From DYRB01 sp041307765 (GTDB lineage: Bacteria; Pseudomonadota; Gammaproteobacteria; Chromatiales; Chromatiaceae), in the NCBI GenBank assembly GCA_041307765.1, contig JBFZCW010000354.1:1-6366 (forward strand): a stretch of DNA of 6,366 bases, in the 5' to 3' direction. Made by a program: the position numbers and the translations under genes. The notes under the pieces were generated by a model. That model was not told the origin of the DNA, did not search any database, and saw only the letters and a program-made list of their open reading frames with translations. Below, piece by piece: positions 6,245-6,366 of the stretch. Every line of letters starts with the position of its first letter. Position 1 is the stretch's first letter.

Positions 6245-6315
6245 GCACATGAACGGGACCCGGGGAATTTGGGATGGTGTAACTCCGATGAGCCCACCGC
6301 CCCGCGTTAAGCACC

Positions 6316-6358
6316 TGACGGGACAGATTCGAGAGCCCACGTCGCGATGACGTGACAG
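6316..6358. repeat. Direct repeat TGACGkGACAG, two copies, with an overlapping inverted repeat
   Basis: TGACGGGACAG (6316-6326) and TGACGTGACAG (6348-6358) match in 10 of 11 bases and lie 32 bp apart, about three helical turns. The second copy overlaps an inverted repeat, CACGTC (6338-6343) and GACGTG (6349-6354), with a 5-base centre. This may be a regulator site belonging to the cytochrome operon or to a gene beyond the right edge. No coding region is evident here. Confidence 0.35.
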
Positions 6359-6366
6359 TCGGTTGC

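Noticed and set aside
5587..6252. A 221-codon plus-strand frame opposite the cytochrome gene
   Set aside because: It mirrors a gene with two CxxCH motifs and a signal peptide and shows no domain of its own.

Overview
The window is GC-rich throughout and densely coding. It carries six complete protein genes and one gene cut by the left edge. Strong third-position G/C bias, a c4-like dihaem cytochrome, a DUF302 protein, a DUF4124 protein and the type of Orn/Lys/Arg decarboxylase all fit a high-GC gammaproteobacterium. A Chromatiales-like, sulfur-oxidising or phototrophic relative is my best guess, but a betaproteobacterium cannot be excluded. I see no mobile element, RNA gene or CRISPR array, and nothing that points to recent transfer.

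Layout. Positions 1-578 (minus) hold the N-terminal 192 residues of a fold-type I PLP-dependent Orn/Lys/Arg decarboxylase. A divergent intergenic region (579-783) has one promoter candidate for each direction. Positions 784-4282 (plus) form a three-gene operon in which both junctions are ATGA overlaps: a DPM/ArnC-like polyisoprenyl-phosphate glycosyltransferase (GT2), an ArnT-like integral-membrane glycosyltransferase (GT83/PMT clan), and a PAP2-family membrane phosphatase. The operon meets a convergent gene tail to tail, with stop codons overlapping at 4279-4282. That gene (4279-4818, minus) encodes an exported DUF4124 protein with a charged, helical C-terminal half. Positions 4933-6141 (minus) hold a probable two-gene operon, a periplasmic dihaem cytochrome c followed by a periplasmic DUF302 protein, ended by a GC-rich palindrome. 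Positions 6142-6366 are the upstream region of the cytochrome gene, with a weak promoter candidate and several small symmetric or repeated motifs.

How the genes fit together. The plus-strand operon reads as a cell-envelope decoration module. GT2 would load a sugar onto undecaprenyl phosphate on the cytoplasmic side. The ArnT-like enzyme would move the sugar to a periplasmic acceptor such as lipid A. The PAP2 enzyme may edit phosphates on the acceptor or on a carrier lipid. Sugar, acceptor and flippase are not visible here. The minus-strand pair suggests a periplasmic electron-transfer function in which the DUF302 protein partners the cytochrome. The second haem domain of that cytochrome has no methionine, so it cannot have the usual His/Met ligation. 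The decarboxylase (polyamine or acid-stress metabolism) and the DUF4124 protein look like unrelated neighbours.
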